The notes under the pieces: generated by a model | Told to the model about the DNA's origin: nothing | Database searches by the model: none | What the model saw: only the letters and a program-made list of their open reading frames with translations | Program-made: the position numbers and the translations under genes | NCBI GenBank assembly: GCA_015680685.1 | Contig: MNCI01015721.1 | Coordinates: 203,730-267,729 of the forward strand | Length of the DNA: 64,000 nucleotides | DNA from: Gnetum montanum | Taxonomy: Eukaryota; Streptophyta; Gnetopsida; Gnetales; Gnetaceae | Direction of reading: 5' to 3' | Shown: piece after piece, positions 11,961 to 23,924 of the stretch | How positions within the stretch are numbered: the stretch's first letter is position 1 | Layout: every line of letters starts with the position of its first letter

Positions 11961-13090
11961 GTCAAGAGCTTATAGAATAGTTGTTTCTACAAGCTTCTGC
12001 TTAAAGGTTTGGAAAGCTAGTTCACATTCCTTGGTCCATTCAAAAGGTACGTCCTTTTTTGCTAGTTCAACCAATGGTTTTGCAACCTTTGAAAAATTCT
12101 CTATGAATCTTCTATAATAGCCAGTATGTCCAAGGAATGATCGGATGTCTTTTATAGTTTCAGGTTGGCACGTGATTCCTTGGATGACTTTGATCTTTTT
12201 AGGGTCTACCTCTATCCCTATTTGTGAAATCTTATGCCCTAATACTATACCTTCTTGGACCATTAAATAGCTTTTTTCCCAGTTGAGCCTTAAATTGGTT
12301 TCAAACCATCATTTCAATACTTGCTCTAATTGGTCCAATGCTTGATCAAAGTCCATTCCATAGGTGGAGAAATCATCCATGAAGACCTGCACACCATTCC
12401 CTATTTGCTACTGAAATATGCTTAGAGCCAAACGTTGAAATGTTGTAGGAGCATTGCACAAGCCAAAAAAAATCTATCTGTATGCAAATGTTCCTTAAGG
12501 GATTGTGAATGTAGTCTTGGCCTGGTCTTCTGGGGCTTATTTGAATTTGTTTGTATCCATTATACCCATCTAGAAAACAATGCTAAGGATGCCTTACAAT
12601 GGTGTCAAAGACTTGGTCGACGAATGGAAATGGAAAGTGGTCTTTGAATGTTGCTATGTTCAGTAGCCTGAAGTCTATACACACCCTCTATTTACCTCCC
12701 TTTTTGGGCACAATGACTAAGGGACTAACCCATTCGCTATCAGCAATGGGGTAGATGAACTTAGCTTTTATAAGTTGTTAAATTTCTTCCTTAACCACTT
12801 GCTTAAGTTTTGGGTTCAATCGCCTCTATGGTTGTCATTGAGGCTTAATGGAGGGGTCAGTGTAAATTCTATGTTGGCATATCCTAACATTTGTTTTAGT
12901 TAATTTGGGATATGAACAAGCAAAGGATTTTGACCATTTTTTCACCATTTTCAGCAATCTCTCTTTTTGTTAAGGAGCGAGCTTAGCATTAATAATTACC
13001 GATTTTCCATTTTTGAGTAATGTGTACTCCAAACTGATGGGCAACGGTTTTAACTCTAAGGGCTCTTGCTTAAAGTTGTCAGGGATTTCC
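11961..13090 (-). pseudogene. Element C reverse transcriptase, broken
   Basis: Minus strand. Visible blocks: Y-P-I-A-D-S-x-W-V-S-P-L-V-I-V-P-K-K-G-G near 12760-12700, R-V-C-I-D-F-R, G-Y-N-G-Y-x-Q-I, C-N-A-P-T-T-F-Q-R, the catalytic F-M-D-D-F near 12380, and L-G-H-x-x-x-x-x-G-I-E-V-D-P-x-K (12263-11970). The thumb/connection reads S-F-L-G-H-T-G-Y-Y-R-R-F-I. The order RT, RNase H, integrase is that of Ty3/gypsy. Stops are mostly TAG. The catalytic Asp pair survives. Confidence 0.85.
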
Positions 13091-13349
13091 AACTTCCCCT
13101 AGTTGATATCTTCAACGTTGAGACTTGGAAGTTGGCGATGGACTTGCTCTAATGTATCTATGCTATCGATGTAAGTGCAAGTCAAACCCTAGGTTCCATG
13201 CATATAGTTGAATTGCTTTCTTAGTCAGTTGTCAGCCACTAGGTGCCTTCCTATCTTATGGCTACTGCATATAGGAATCTTTGTATGTTAGTTAATTGTG
13301 TACACTAGTTGCATGTAGGCAATGTTAAATGTTGTATAAACCAAGACTT

Positions 13350-14041
13350 CTACATGCAACTACACCCTATGTCACTGTATGCGATGCACGAAAATTTCTT
13401 CTTCTCGATCTTTCCAAATGTATTTTCCTTTGATATCTTTAGGAAAAGATCATGTATTTCTGGGTGTGCATCAAATGTGCTTAACCATGCTCTTCCCATT
13501 ATGATTGGGAAGTCCCCCTTACAGTTGTTGACTTGAATCACTAGGAAGTTGGCTGGATACAACCATCCATAAATAGTGGTAATAATATCCTCCACTAGTC
13601 CTAATGGGACAGTGATNCAGTGGTAATAATATCCTCCACTAGTCCTAATGGGACAGTGATGGATTGGTTGGCCAGCTCTAAACGAATGTTACTTTTTTTT
13701 AGTGGAGGTAGGTTCTAGGGTTTGTACATTTCTTGAGAGACTAAGTTGACACTAGAACCTAAATCCAAAAGAGCCTTGCAAGGTTCATTCTCAGTGATTT
13801 GTAAATATATAAGAGGACTCCCAAGATCAGAGAATTCTTTAGGAAGATGGCTAGCCTTAATCCAATTAGTAATGGCATGTGTCAACATGACCATGTGCAT
13901 TGAATGTGGCCTTTGGTTTGAATGGAGTTTCGAAGTTTCAGATGATGGTGAGGCCTTTGGAGAGTTAGCTACTTGTGACTGCAAGGACTTGGTTGGACTT
14001 TTGGCCCTAAAGAAATGTCTCTTCTTTACACAATTTTCCAA
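13350..14041 (-). pseudogene. Element C aspartic protease region
   Basis: Minus strand. 14041-13715 contains L-G-S-P-L-I-Y-L-Q-I-x-x-x-E-P-C-K-A-L-L-D-L-G-S-S-V-N-L-V-S, the retropepsin active-site region; the usual D-S/T-G is D-L-G here, so the motif is altered. 13595-13350 continues with I-M-G-R-A-W-L-S-T-F-D-A. Between them lies a 44-bp duplicated segment with an N (13575-13660), which breaks the frame and looks like an assembly fault. Confidence 0.75.
13575..13660. repeat. 44-bp exact tandem duplication with an N at the junction (likely assembly fault)
   Basis: The 42 bases at 13575-13616 recur exactly at 13619-13660, with an undetermined base at 13617. Perfect identity in a decayed element plus the N points to a badly joined contig end rather than biology. 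Confidence 0.8.
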
Positions 14042-16480
14042 ACCAATAGTAGGGTAAGGATTAATGGCCCTTGTTGCTTTGCGTTACTGCAACTGGGCAG
14101 GGAGCTCACCCTGCATAGCTGGAGTAGGTGGTAATGGAGTTAAGGGTGGAAGAGAAGCAACTGGATGAGAAGGATGGTATGTTTATGGAACATCACCCCT
14201 AGGAGAAGGAGTTCTATAATACTCATGGGTTTGGTAGTAAGGTTGGTGAGCAACGTGACTAGTAGAGTCATGTGGATAGATTAGTTACAGCATGTAGTAT
14301 CCATACGGGTCAAGTTGATGGTAAGGGTACTATTGACGTGGTGGTGGCATTCCCCATGATTGTGGATGCTACCATTGTTGATACTGATCATTTGGTTGTG
14401 GTGGAGTTCCACTTGGATAATATGTCAAGGGTTGGTGAAATTGCCTTGGGTTACCTTGAGGATAAGGTAACCTTTGGGGTGCTTGCCGTTTGTTTAATCG
14501 TGGGTTCAGTGCATACACCCCTGACTCTTGCAGATGTGAGATTATAGAACAACATCTCTTAGGATGGTCATATTGGCATATCTCACATCCACCATCATTG
14601 TCTATATCCGAATCCACAACCCCTTCGATGATGGCAACTTTGCCCTTACCTTTGTTATGTGCATATTCAGCTTCTCTCTTTTTTCTCTTTTCTCGATCAC
14701 TACCTTCCTCTCTAGTCTCATCTACTATTTTGAGAACTATTTAAAATCTATTATCTAGGGAGTCCCACATTTGGCCTACCTTTGTCGATACTTCCAATGC
14801 CAACTTTTGAATAGGCAAAGTTTTCCTATTCACCATCTCTTCAAGTGGTGACTCTTCCTCATCCTCACAAAATCTAACTTCCTTCTTCTAAAGGGAAGGA
14901 TCTCTGTTGTATTCTTTTGCACTCTCTCTTTTCCTTAACTCACCTTCCTCTTTAGAAACTTGCTCCAACAATCTTTGTACTTGATGGGCCCTAAGCTCAG
15001 ATAGTCTTCCCTGGGCATAAGTCCCAAGGGTTTTGCTTATTTCATGCCTAAGCCCATCTACGAGATGATGTAGTTGTTCCCTCTGCAAGTAACCATGGCC
15101 TGGGAAATGATGTAAAAGTGCATAATATTGGCCCATGGTAGCATCCAAGGGTTCATGTCCTCTTTATTTTCATCCTTGGATTTGCTTTCATAGGTTGGAC
15201 ACTCATGAGTACATTTGATATTTATCGTTGAATAGTTCTAACATGGTACTTCATCGGCGAATGGATTCTGGTTCCAAGGACTAGTACCAGCTCTCTGCTT
15301 CTTTGATTAATATCCATGGAAACAACTTGAGTTTTTGCCACTCATTCTCTATGTTTTTTAAGCACATGCATCATGAAATGCTTGTAGGTGATTTTGAGGA
15401 TTAGCATTGTATCCCCCTTCAAATCGTGGGATATTATTCATGTCCAATCTTTTTATCCTACTATCTTTTTGGTGCCTTGTTGGGATTCCAATGGCCTCAG
15501 TTATATCTAGCATATTTTGGGTAGCGAGTAGGGGTTCATTGTGATCGTCCTGTCTATGGCGTTTATGATGCCTATGTTGTTCCCTACTTTCCCTTCTTTC
15601 ATTGTGTGTTTCTTTAGAATGCCCTTGTCCCCTTTTTGGATTGTTTCTTCTAAGATCACTATTTTGCTTACCCTCATCCTCATGGTCTTTTTCTTTGCGA
15701 CTGCGTTCAGATCCTGAAAGAGAGGATGAAGGTGAAGAAGAAGTAGGACTAGTACCATGATGGTGCCTGCTACCTTCTCTTTGCTGGTCGCAGCCTCGGT
15801 CGTAGTTACGACCAACATGTCCATCTTGATCATGTGTGTGTGTGTTCCTTTTTCAAATCCTTTGTGTTCGTTGGTATCAAAACCTAAATTATGGATGGTT
15901 GAGTGAAGGTTCTAATATACAACCCCTTGACCAAAGTCAATGGGAGGAACATCGTTTCGTGGGAAACCTCCTGAGGTAGGTTCACCACCCTCATTTCCAC
16001 TTAGGACATGTGGGACTTCTTGGGATCACTTACCCTTCATAGACTTGTGAAGTCTCTCCTGTTGTAGGTCCCTTTGATGTTGGGCCTTTGTGGGTCGATA
16101 CTCTCTTGAGTCATGTTCATGCATAACGTATTTTGCCTATAAGTGCTACATATCAATTCATGTGAGAGCACAAAGAAGCATGCTTGGGATTGAATGATCG
16201 GGAGGTAACACTATGTTACCTTCTAAATCTCGCCAATGCAGTTATTCATCCTAGTGGAGGATAAAGGTAAAATTTGGTATATACGCATCGGGGTGAATGT
16301 ATACCACACAAAACTATTGGGGAACTAGTGGTTCATCATGTGTACTATGCCTTCGATTGTTTCTTATATCAGACCTAGGTGGTGAGACACTATTGTAAGA
16401 AGAAGGAGACATGATTGTCTGTTTAGTGTGCAATATTCCTCTTAATGGTTGCAAAATAACCAACCCTAAGGGTTCATTCC
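14042..16480 (-). pseudogene. Element C gag, broken
   Basis: Minus strand, running from about 16480 leftward. 15833-15507 is an Arg/Lys/Ser-rich region read in shifted frame. 15148-14888 (MDATMGQYYALLHHFPGHGY...) is the part after the capsid core, followed by a Lys/Glu-rich, possibly coiled stretch. 14617-14369 carries a CX2CX3HX3C zinc knuckle (C-E-I-C-Q-Y-D-H-P-K-R-C) and a Pro/Gln-rich tail. Element B shows the same segment at 17418-18250 on the plus strand. Frame changes and stops occur throughout. Confidence 0.8.
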
Positions 16481-16527
16481 AATGATGGGAAGATTTCCTA
16501 CGTTCTAGCTAGCGCACAAACAACAAA

Positions 16528-16546
16528 GTCCCTAGCAACGATGCCA
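16528..16546 (-). promoter_or_regulatory. Primer binding site of element C (tRNA-Asp type)
   Basis: On the minus strand, one base downstream of the 5' LTR, it reads tggcatcgttgctagggac. It differs from the tRNA-Asp complement only by four transitions. Confidence 0.8.
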
Positions 16547-16547
16547 A

Positions 16548-17412
16548 TGATGAGCGGCGAGGTATCCCTATGCTCAACTATATGAATAAAAGCATCCACA
16601 CATGATCTGGTTGAATTCCAAGGACTAAGTGCTTATGCGCCTTTACAAAACAAGGACAGGTTAGTCAATCATTGTCTTCCAAAGCTTACTTGTATGGCAC
16701 AATTGTATGGTTAAGTAAACTTGAGGTATATGATTTTTATATATATTTTATGTTTATGTCCTGGTGCTACAAAGGGATAAGTAAACTAATTAAGTAACTA
16801 ATTTAATTTAACTAATCTACTATGCTCTAACTAGTCCTAACACTAGCATCCATTCCAACTTGCCATACACATCCTGAACCAGTGCAACACTATTGGGATT
16901 ACGAAACGCTAATCGTTACTAGGTTACCAAGTATTCCACACATGCTCGAAGTGGTCGTACTGAGTGTGCTTACTTGGGTGAGTTAACAAGGAGAGAGAGA
17001 GANNNNNNNNNNNNNNNNNNGAGAGAGAGAGAGAGAGAGAGAGAGAGAACATTAATTAACTGAGGAAAGCATTAAATAACTATAAATAACATTAAATAAG
17101 CAATTCTAAATGCTGCAAGGTTTATCACAAAGTTCATCTTTATTTCTAGTCACAAGGTGTGCTCAGGTACACAATGCTTGAATAAAGATTCGTTTGCTTT
17201 ATGACTCCTATTGTGGGCACTCAGAAATAATTCTAACTCTGAGAAGGAAAAAAAGCAAGAGTTCAGGTAAGGGAATAAGACTAATTAACTAACTATTGCC
17301 AAACAAAGTGCGCCCGCCTCTTATGTATAGGTGATAAGACAGGCCTTGATATCAGATGTTCGATATCACTTGGAAGGCTCTGATATCAAGTACCTGATAT
17401 CGTGGCTCATCA
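16548..17412 (-). mobile_element. Element C 5' LTR (with 18-base N gap)
   Basis: 865 bp, TGATGAG...CTCATCA, partner of 7430-8253. The GA microsatellite (16991-17048) is expanded and contains 18 undetermined bases at 17003-17020. The promoter array of GATATC-type motifs lies at 17345-17405 and directs transcription leftward. The ATGTG duplication follows at 17413. Confidence 0.92.
17003..17020. other. Sequence gap (18 N) inside a GA microsatellite
   Basis: Undetermined bases in a GA tract of the C 5' LTR. The true tract length is unknown, so LTR length comparisons should skip it. Confidence 0.98.
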
Positions 17413-17417
17413 ATGTG
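17413..17417. repeat. Target-site duplication of element C, right (ATGTG)
   Basis: Identical to 7425-7429 and directly against the LTR end. The gag reading of B resumes here. Confidence 0.92.
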
Positions 17418-18600
17418 GCAATGGGTTGATATTATTCATTATTACACAAGTGCGTAGGCCATGGATTTTGTCAATGGGAGAAAATAAGGCACATTGTTGA
17501 TGGGCTTTGAAATAAGACTAGAAAGATCCTTGGGGTTCATGCCCAAAGGAAAATTATCTAAGATGTCTATCCATTGGATACAAAGGTTAATCAATCAAGT
17601 GACCAAGGAAGAGGGCAAATTAAGAAAAAGATAATCAACAGAGAAATACAATAGAGATCCATCCATTTGGAAAAGGGATGTAAGTTTTTGTAAACCACAA
17701 GAAGAATAGACCTTGGACCAGGTGATTTAGAAAAAGAATCGACCCATTCAGAAATCTATCATTGACAAAGTAGCTAAGGTAGAGAAGATGTGGGATTCGA
17801 TTGATGAGAGGTTTGCAACAACATTGAAGATTGTGGAGGAACAAACTAAGCAAGTCTTTAGTAAAGCTAAGAACAAGAAGAAGAAAAGAGATTTTGGATG
17901 AAAGGAAAAAGTGGCCTTAGTGGCTGAATGTTCAGAAACAAGCTCCAAAGATGAAAAAGGATGTGTTGTATGCCAATATGAACATCCCAAAGGAAGTTTT
18001 CCTATAATGGCACAGTTATAAGAAATAGGGGTATATGCACTTAAACTTAAATTTACCAAGAAGTAGATGTTGAAATAGTTACCTTACCCTCAAGGTAACT
18101 ACAGGCAAGCCTTCCAACCCACATACTATCCTAGTGGAGCCTATCCATATCCATAGGAACAATATAATTAGTAGTGGCAATAATCCCAATCATGGGCCAT
18201 GCCACCACCACATCAATAGTACCCATATTAGTAGCCTGATCCTTATGGATACTACATCCAACATTCAATCTCTCCAAGTAATGTAGCTATTCAAGCTTCA
18301 CAATATTACCTAGTTGAATACTATAGACACTACCAAGGATAGACACAAACTCATACATGCATTCACAAGTTGTTGGTTTCTTAAAGTAACATCCCAATCG
18401 ATTACCATCAATGCCACCTCTTGTAATGCAAAGGGAACTATCATCTCAACCATAACAGAAAAGTGCAACTAGGGTGGTTAACATGCAAGATAAAGTGATC
18501 ACACATGAACCATAATCTAGGAAATTATAGTTCTTTTGAATGAGCCTAGAAAAGATTTGGAGGATGGGGATTACATATACTTCTACTCCTTCCACATCCA
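17418..18600 (+). pseudogene. Element B gag, C-terminal part
   Basis: Continues the gag broken at 7429: the reading after the joint matches element C's MDATMGQYYALLHH segment, then the Lys/Glu-rich stretch (about 17570-17900). Near 17955 there is a zinc knuckle of the same type as in C (C-V-V-C-Q-Y-E-H-P-K), whose final Cys is changed. A Pro/Tyr/Gln-rich tail follows to about 18300. Stops are frequent, again mostly TAG at expected Gln or Trp codons. Confidence 0.75.
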
Positions 18601-19165
18601 GTTCTCCTACAAGAAGTCATAAGCTTCCTTCATCAACTAATGAAAATATCACTACTATCATGCTAACATAAACCATCACTCACTGGATTAAGGTAGGATC
18701 ACTTCCCCAAAAGAAAATATATTCAAGAAGTTTCTTGGTGTACCTAAAAGTAGTAGGGCACAAACCATGCATGGGTCTACTTGATTTTGGGTTAGAAGTA
18801 AACCTCATGTTACAAGATATGTATTAGGTCTAGAATCTACCACTATTGAAGAAGAGCAACATTTGGTTAGAGCTTGCAAACTAGTCGATCATAGTCCCAC
18901 TAGGACAAGTGCATGATGTGATCACCACCATTAGTAGTTGGTCCTACCTTGTAGATTTCCTAGTTATTCATGTTAATAAGAACAAGGGAGAATTCAAAAT
19001 CATAATGAAAAGGACTTGCCTTAGTACTATTGATGTTAAGCTAGGTATTCGAGATTTGTCCTTGAAAATTTCTAAGGAAGATGAAGCTGGCATCATTCAA
19101 AGATGTAGAGTTCTATGTATCGCATATAATGATAATGGGTACAACTACATGCAAAGGATATGAAT
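18601..19165 (+). pseudogene. Element B aspartic protease region
   Basis: Protease-like reading: H-K-P-C-M-G-L-L-D-F-G near 18760-18790 is the active-site region, with D-S/T-G degraded to D-F-G. 18909-19163 (MHDVITTISSWSYLVDFLVIHVNKN...) matches the C segment at 13595-13350, including V-D-F-L-V-I-x-V and the I-x-M-K-R-T-C-L-S-T-I-D block. Inactive. Confidence 0.7.
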
Positions 19166-19599
19166 AGTTCAATAGAAAAATACTAAAGCAAGTAAGAATT
19201 ATATAAAGGAAAGGTGTGTGTAGAAATGTATTTATGCGATGACCACTCACTAAGAAGGCACTCAGTGGTTAGTGGCAGATGTAGAAACTGAATCCAAAAA
19301 ACACATGGAACCAACAAATCAAATTGTTAGTGCCTATGTAGAAGAAATTGACAAGTTGGAATAGTTAAGGAGAAGGCACGCATACCCATGTATAAGTCAA
19401 GAAGAAGAAATAGATTAGAGATAGTTAGAGCTCCTAGACACTATAGAGCTAGAACCATTGGAATTAAAGGCCCTATCGACAATATTAGAACACACTTTCT
19501 TAAACAGCATGAAGTTGTTAATAATAAATGCCAACTAAATGAAGAATAGAAGAAGTTATTGGAAGTTTTCAATAAGTGGCTAATAGCATTTGCATGGTC

Positions 19600-20530
19600 T
19601 TAGGATGAGATCACAGGTTTTGATCCAATAATTTGTTAACATTGGATATATATTAATCCAATAGTCAAACCATGATGCCAACCCCAACAAAGGCTTAATA
19701 CCAAACTGAAAGAAGTAGTCAAGTAGGAGTTGGAGAAATTATATAAGGTAGGATTCATCTATCCTATCATGGATAGTAAATGGCTTAGTCCTTTAGTAAT
19801 CATTCCAAAAAAAGTACAAGTGGTGAGTATGCATCAATTTCGAATTGTTGAACATTGGTACATTTAAGAATCACTTTCCTTTACCATTTGTTAACTAGGT
19901 CCTGGATACTATCGTAGGACATGAGTACTATAGTTATCTGGATGGATACAATGGATACATTCAGATTTGCATTGCATCTGAGGACTAGGAGAAAACAACA
20001 TTCACCAGCCCATGGGAAATGTTTGCCTATAAATGGATGCTATTAGTCTTTGCAATATGCCTACTACATTCTAGAGACAGGTGCTTAGTATCTTCCAAAA
20101 GTAAATTGGAAATGGAATTGAAGTGTTTATGGATGATTTTTTGACCTATGGGTTAGATTTCAAGCAAGCATTAGATTGATTAGAGCAGGTATTGCAAAGA
20201 TGTGTAGAAAAAAATCTTAAGCTTAATTGGTAGAAAAGTCATCTCATGGTCTAGGATGGGATTGTATTGGGACATAAAGTCTCTTAAAAAATAATAGAAG
20301 TAGATCCTTAGAAGATAAGAGTCATACAAAACATCACTTAGAGGACATAGACAATGAAAGATGTTAAATCATTCTTAGGCCATATGGGATACTATCGAAG
20401 GTTCATAGAGAATTTCTCCAAGATTGCAAAACCGTTAGTAGAACTAACGATGAAGGATGCACCCTTTGAATGGACAGAGGCTTGTGAAAAGACATTTAAA
20501 ATCTTGAAATAAAAAATAATTGAGACATCA
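19600..20530 (+). pseudogene. Element B reverse transcriptase, broken
   Basis: Blocks in order: Q-P-Q-x-R-L-N-x-K-L-K-E-V-V-K (about 19680), V-G-F-I-Y-P-I-x-D-S-x-W-x-S-P-L-V-I-I-P-K-K (about 19745-19815), Y-N-G-Y-I-Q-I (about 19950), the catalytic F-M-D-D-F (about 20135) and S-F-L-G-H-M-G-Y-Y-R-R-F-I-E-N-F (about 20365-20415). About a dozen stops and some shifts are present. Close to the C reverse transcriptase, but more decayed. Confidence 0.85.
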
Positions 20531-20950
20531 ATCCTTCAAGCTCTAGATTGGTCCAAGACTTTTCATATTATGATAAATGCTTCAAACTATGCACTTGGTG
20601 TAATATTTCCATAGTTAGATGACTATAAAAGATCCTACTATGTACATTATGCCAGAAAAAGCATCATCAGAGCATAATTAGACTACACCACAATAGAAAA
20701 AGAGCTCATGGCCATGGTGTATGCACTTGAAAAGTTTCAACACTATGTGCTTGCGTGTTAGATTTATGTCCATACCAATCATAGTATAAGCCATTTTTTC
20801 ATGAACAAGCCAATGGTTAGTCCTAGAGTGATTAGATGGCTTGTAAATTTGCAAGAAATCAACATCATAATGATTGACAAAAAGGACATTAAAAATGTTG
20901 TTGATTATTTATCAAGGCTCATATGGAATTTTTAGGAGTATATACAACCA
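20531..20950 (+). pseudogene. Element B RNase H region
   Basis: Reads F-H-I-M-I-N-A-S-N-Y-A-L-G-V (about 20560-20605), D-Y-T-T-I-E-K-E-L-M-A-M-V-Y-A-L-E-K-F-Q-H-Y (about 20680-20745), ending I-M-I-D-K-K-D-I-K-N-V-V-D-Y-L-S-R-L near 20925. Standard gypsy RNase H order with several stops. Confidence 0.8.
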
Positions 20951-21099
20951 ATATTTGACTAATTCCTTGATGAGAATTTGTTTACAATGATAGTGATGGC
21001 CATAGACTCAATAGGAAAGTCATGGACCAATGAGTATATGACTTATTTGACAACACAAGAGCTTCCTGTTGAGTGGAAAAAGAAGCAAAAAGAGCAATT

Positions 21100-22330
21100 C
21101 CTTCACAAGGTAAAATGATACATGGAAATCAATGGAAATATATATAATATTTTTGTAGATTGGCTAGTTAGATGATGTGTGTTAGAGTGTGATCAACAAC
21201 AAGTCTTACAAGATGTCCATGAAGGTCCACGTGGCGGCCACTATGCAAGGCATAGAACAACACTCAAACTAATGATGGTAGACTACTTTTTGCCTACCTT
21301 GTTTAGAGATGCCCATAATTTTGCAAAATCTTATGAAAGGTGCCCAAAAGATGGAGGAATGACAATCAGAAATGAAGGGCTCGAATAGTGGATATAGCCT
21401 TTGGAGCCATTTGATATTTGGGAAATTGATTTATTGGACCCATAACACCTATGTCGAATGGGAAAGCATACATTATCATGATCCTATATTATTGTACTAA
21501 GTGGGAAAAGGCAACAGTAGTTAAAGGTTGCATAGCCAAGATAACTATCAAATTCTTCCAACAAAATGTGGTGAACATATCTGGAGTTCCCAGAATTCTT
21601 ATATCAGACAATGGAACTCATTTTACTAGTGCTACCTTTAAAAAGCTCATGAAACAATTGGGGGTCAACCATAAACTAACTACACCATATCACCTCCAAG
21701 CAAATGATCAAAAAGAAGTTACTAATTGTGAGAATACTAGAATTTTGACTAGAACAATTAGTAAGTCTAGGAAGAATTGGAGCACTAAACTTAACGATGC
21801 TTTATGGGTCTATAGGACATTATGGAAATTACATATTGGATATTCATCATACGAGATAATTTATGGAAAACTACCAACACTTCCTATTTAGGGAGAGTTC
21901 AAAATTTAGCTACTGCTAGTGAACTTGACCTTAGCTTGAGCATAGCCCAAAAGGAACGATTAATGAATTTGAATCTTTTAGATGAAAATAGGCTAGTAGC
22001 ACTAATGCATGACAAGATCCATAAGCATCACTCCAATTATAGACATGATGCATGAATAAGGAAAGTGATAACACAACTGAGAGATAAGGTCCTTTACTAT
22101 AATGCCAATCATGTGCCTCAAAAGGCTAGATTTCAAACACTTTGGGAAGGACCATACATCAATCAACTTATCCTTTAGGTGCCTTAGACATTCATCACCC
22201 ATTTGACCCACATCAGCACATTCTTGTCAATATCCAATAGGCTAAACCCTATCATGAATATCCTAATGTTCTCAAGGGATCTACCCAGTATGTCCAAACA
22301 TCTTTAACCTGTTCTCTCTTCAAAATAGTT
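21100..22330 (+). pseudogene. Element B integrase (Athila-like), broken
   Basis: 21179-21388 holds the zinc-binding region (V-H-E-G-P-R-G-G-H-Y-A, then C-P-K). The longest frame, 21451-21891 (146 residues), spans most of the core: K-A-Y-I-I-M-I-L-Y-Y-C-T-K-W, V-P-R-I-L-I-S-D-N-G-T-H-F (catalytic Asp), T-P-Y-H, then L-N-D-A-L-W-V-Y-R-T and Y-E-I-I-Y-G-K-L-P. The C-terminal part runs to about 22250 (Q-T-L-W-E-G-P-Y-I). A purine string (catgggggtat, 22347-22357) closes the region. Confidence 0.85.
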
Positions 22331-22346
22331 GATCCTCATAATAGTC

Positions 22347-22357
22347 ATGGGGGTATC
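22347..22357 (+). promoter_or_regulatory. Second polypurine-like tract at the end of element B pol
   Basis: Reads catgggggtat, nearly the same as the true polypurine tract before B's 3' LTR. Similar strings close pol in C (10145-10157, minus) and precede the aORF in A (about 1027). Function unproven. Confidence 0.4.
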
Positions 22358-23920
22358 TATCAAGATACATCTATGCTTTACTGAACTTTTATTTTCTTAT
22401 TACTTTTCTATTTTCTTGATATATTTTTCCCATTATTTTATGCTTTTCAACTTTTTTTTAATTTCTTGATTCTTTAACTTTTTCCAATTCTTTATTGATT
22501 TTTCATTCTTTTAACATCCTTCATTTTTTTCATCTTTTCCCATTCTTACTATATTTTACAATTCTTTTCATACTTTTTTTTTTCATTTCTTTGAACATAT
22601 TTTTGATTGTTAATAAAACACACCAAGAATAAGGCAAGATGTAGTCTAATACGGTGAACATTTCTCTACATTGTTGATCATAAGGAACTAATTATCTATA
22701 TAGTGAGATCACAACATCCATCCACCCATTCCAAGTAATAAGAGGTTCTTACCATGGCCATAATGATATTCTTTTTCTAGTAAAATTAAAAAAAAAAAAC
22801 TCATGATCATTATGCATGGATAGAAGAGTGAAGAATCAAGTGGGAATGTGATGGGTGTGACATGACAAGGATTTGTGGACTTTCTTGGATCATTACTGTA
22901 TGTCCTATCACATTACTAAGGCTATAATAATATATTTATAGATCTAAAAAAATGAAAGTAAGAGTACAATATGTGCTCCCTTACCATGTCACTAGAAGGA
23001 CATGTTACCCATGCTTGAAGATAGTCCTTTGGTAAGGTTGACACAACTAAAAATAAAATACTTGCACAGAATGAATTTCTAGGGTTTCCACTAGAAAGAC
23101 ATGTTACCCATGCCTAAAGGTAGGTACTCTCTCAAAAATTTCAAAAAAATAAAATGTGCAATAATTAAACTCCTCCCTTGGACAAAATGCCAAGTGATGA
23201 TCCTCCTTGTAATGTTGATAGTCTTATGGTTGTGAATTTCAGAGGTGAAGTAATGTGATGTTACTAGATGTGGTTTGGACTTGGTTTGGATCTTGGACAT
23301 AATGGATAATGATTACTATAATGACTAATAAAATGCAAGAATTCATTATGCCTATGGTAAGATACCTCACATCTTGATTCTCTATAATTCTTTCTATGAT
23401 CCATTTTACCTTAATGTATATTTAATTATAACTTGTGGCTTTGTATGACATAGTGTAAATTTTCCAACCTAGTGATATTAATGTGTGTGTTTTGCTAAAT
23501 AGGTATGCATTATATTCAACTCCTTAAGTGCCTAAGAACAATTTTAGGTGTGGTTATACAAGGGCATTAATGGTTGGAGCTTGCTTTGGGGAGGATCCAC
23601 TTGTATAACTATTGTATCTTGTACTTAGCAAGTAATTCCACATCAACTTATGCCTTCCACAACATTGAATGACTTAATAAAAGCTTCCCTTAAGATCTCA
23701 TAATCCATTTGAATAATAACACTTCATTCCATCTCTTATCCGTTCAAAACACTTAATAAACTTTCATCACCCAAGATTCCTTCTTCATGAACTTTATATG
23801 CCAAATTCTTGAAAATTATGCATCATTAATGACCTAGGATCATCTAAACATGCTTCATATCTTCTAAACATTTCATTTGACTCATTTTCTCTTTGAAGTC
23901 TCTAAGAAAAAACTGAAAAT
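22358..23920 (+). other. Non-coding spacer of element B between pol and aORF promoter
   Basis: Pyrimidine-rich (22380-22610), then AT-rich sequence without supported genes. At 22970-23130 two 'agaaggacatgttacccatgc'-type strings repeat about 100 bp apart. Equivalent spacers exist in C (8900-10130) and F (62780-63880). Confidence 0.6.
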
Positions 23921-23924
23921 TTTC

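Noticed and set aside
14490-14758. Plus-strand ORFs within element C
   Set aside because: Antisense shadows of the minus-strand gag zinc-knuckle region.
21451-21891. Intact integrase gene
   Set aside because: The 146-codon frame is only the middle of the core. Stops lie on both sides and the zinc-binding part is in another frame, so it is a fragment of a pseudogene.
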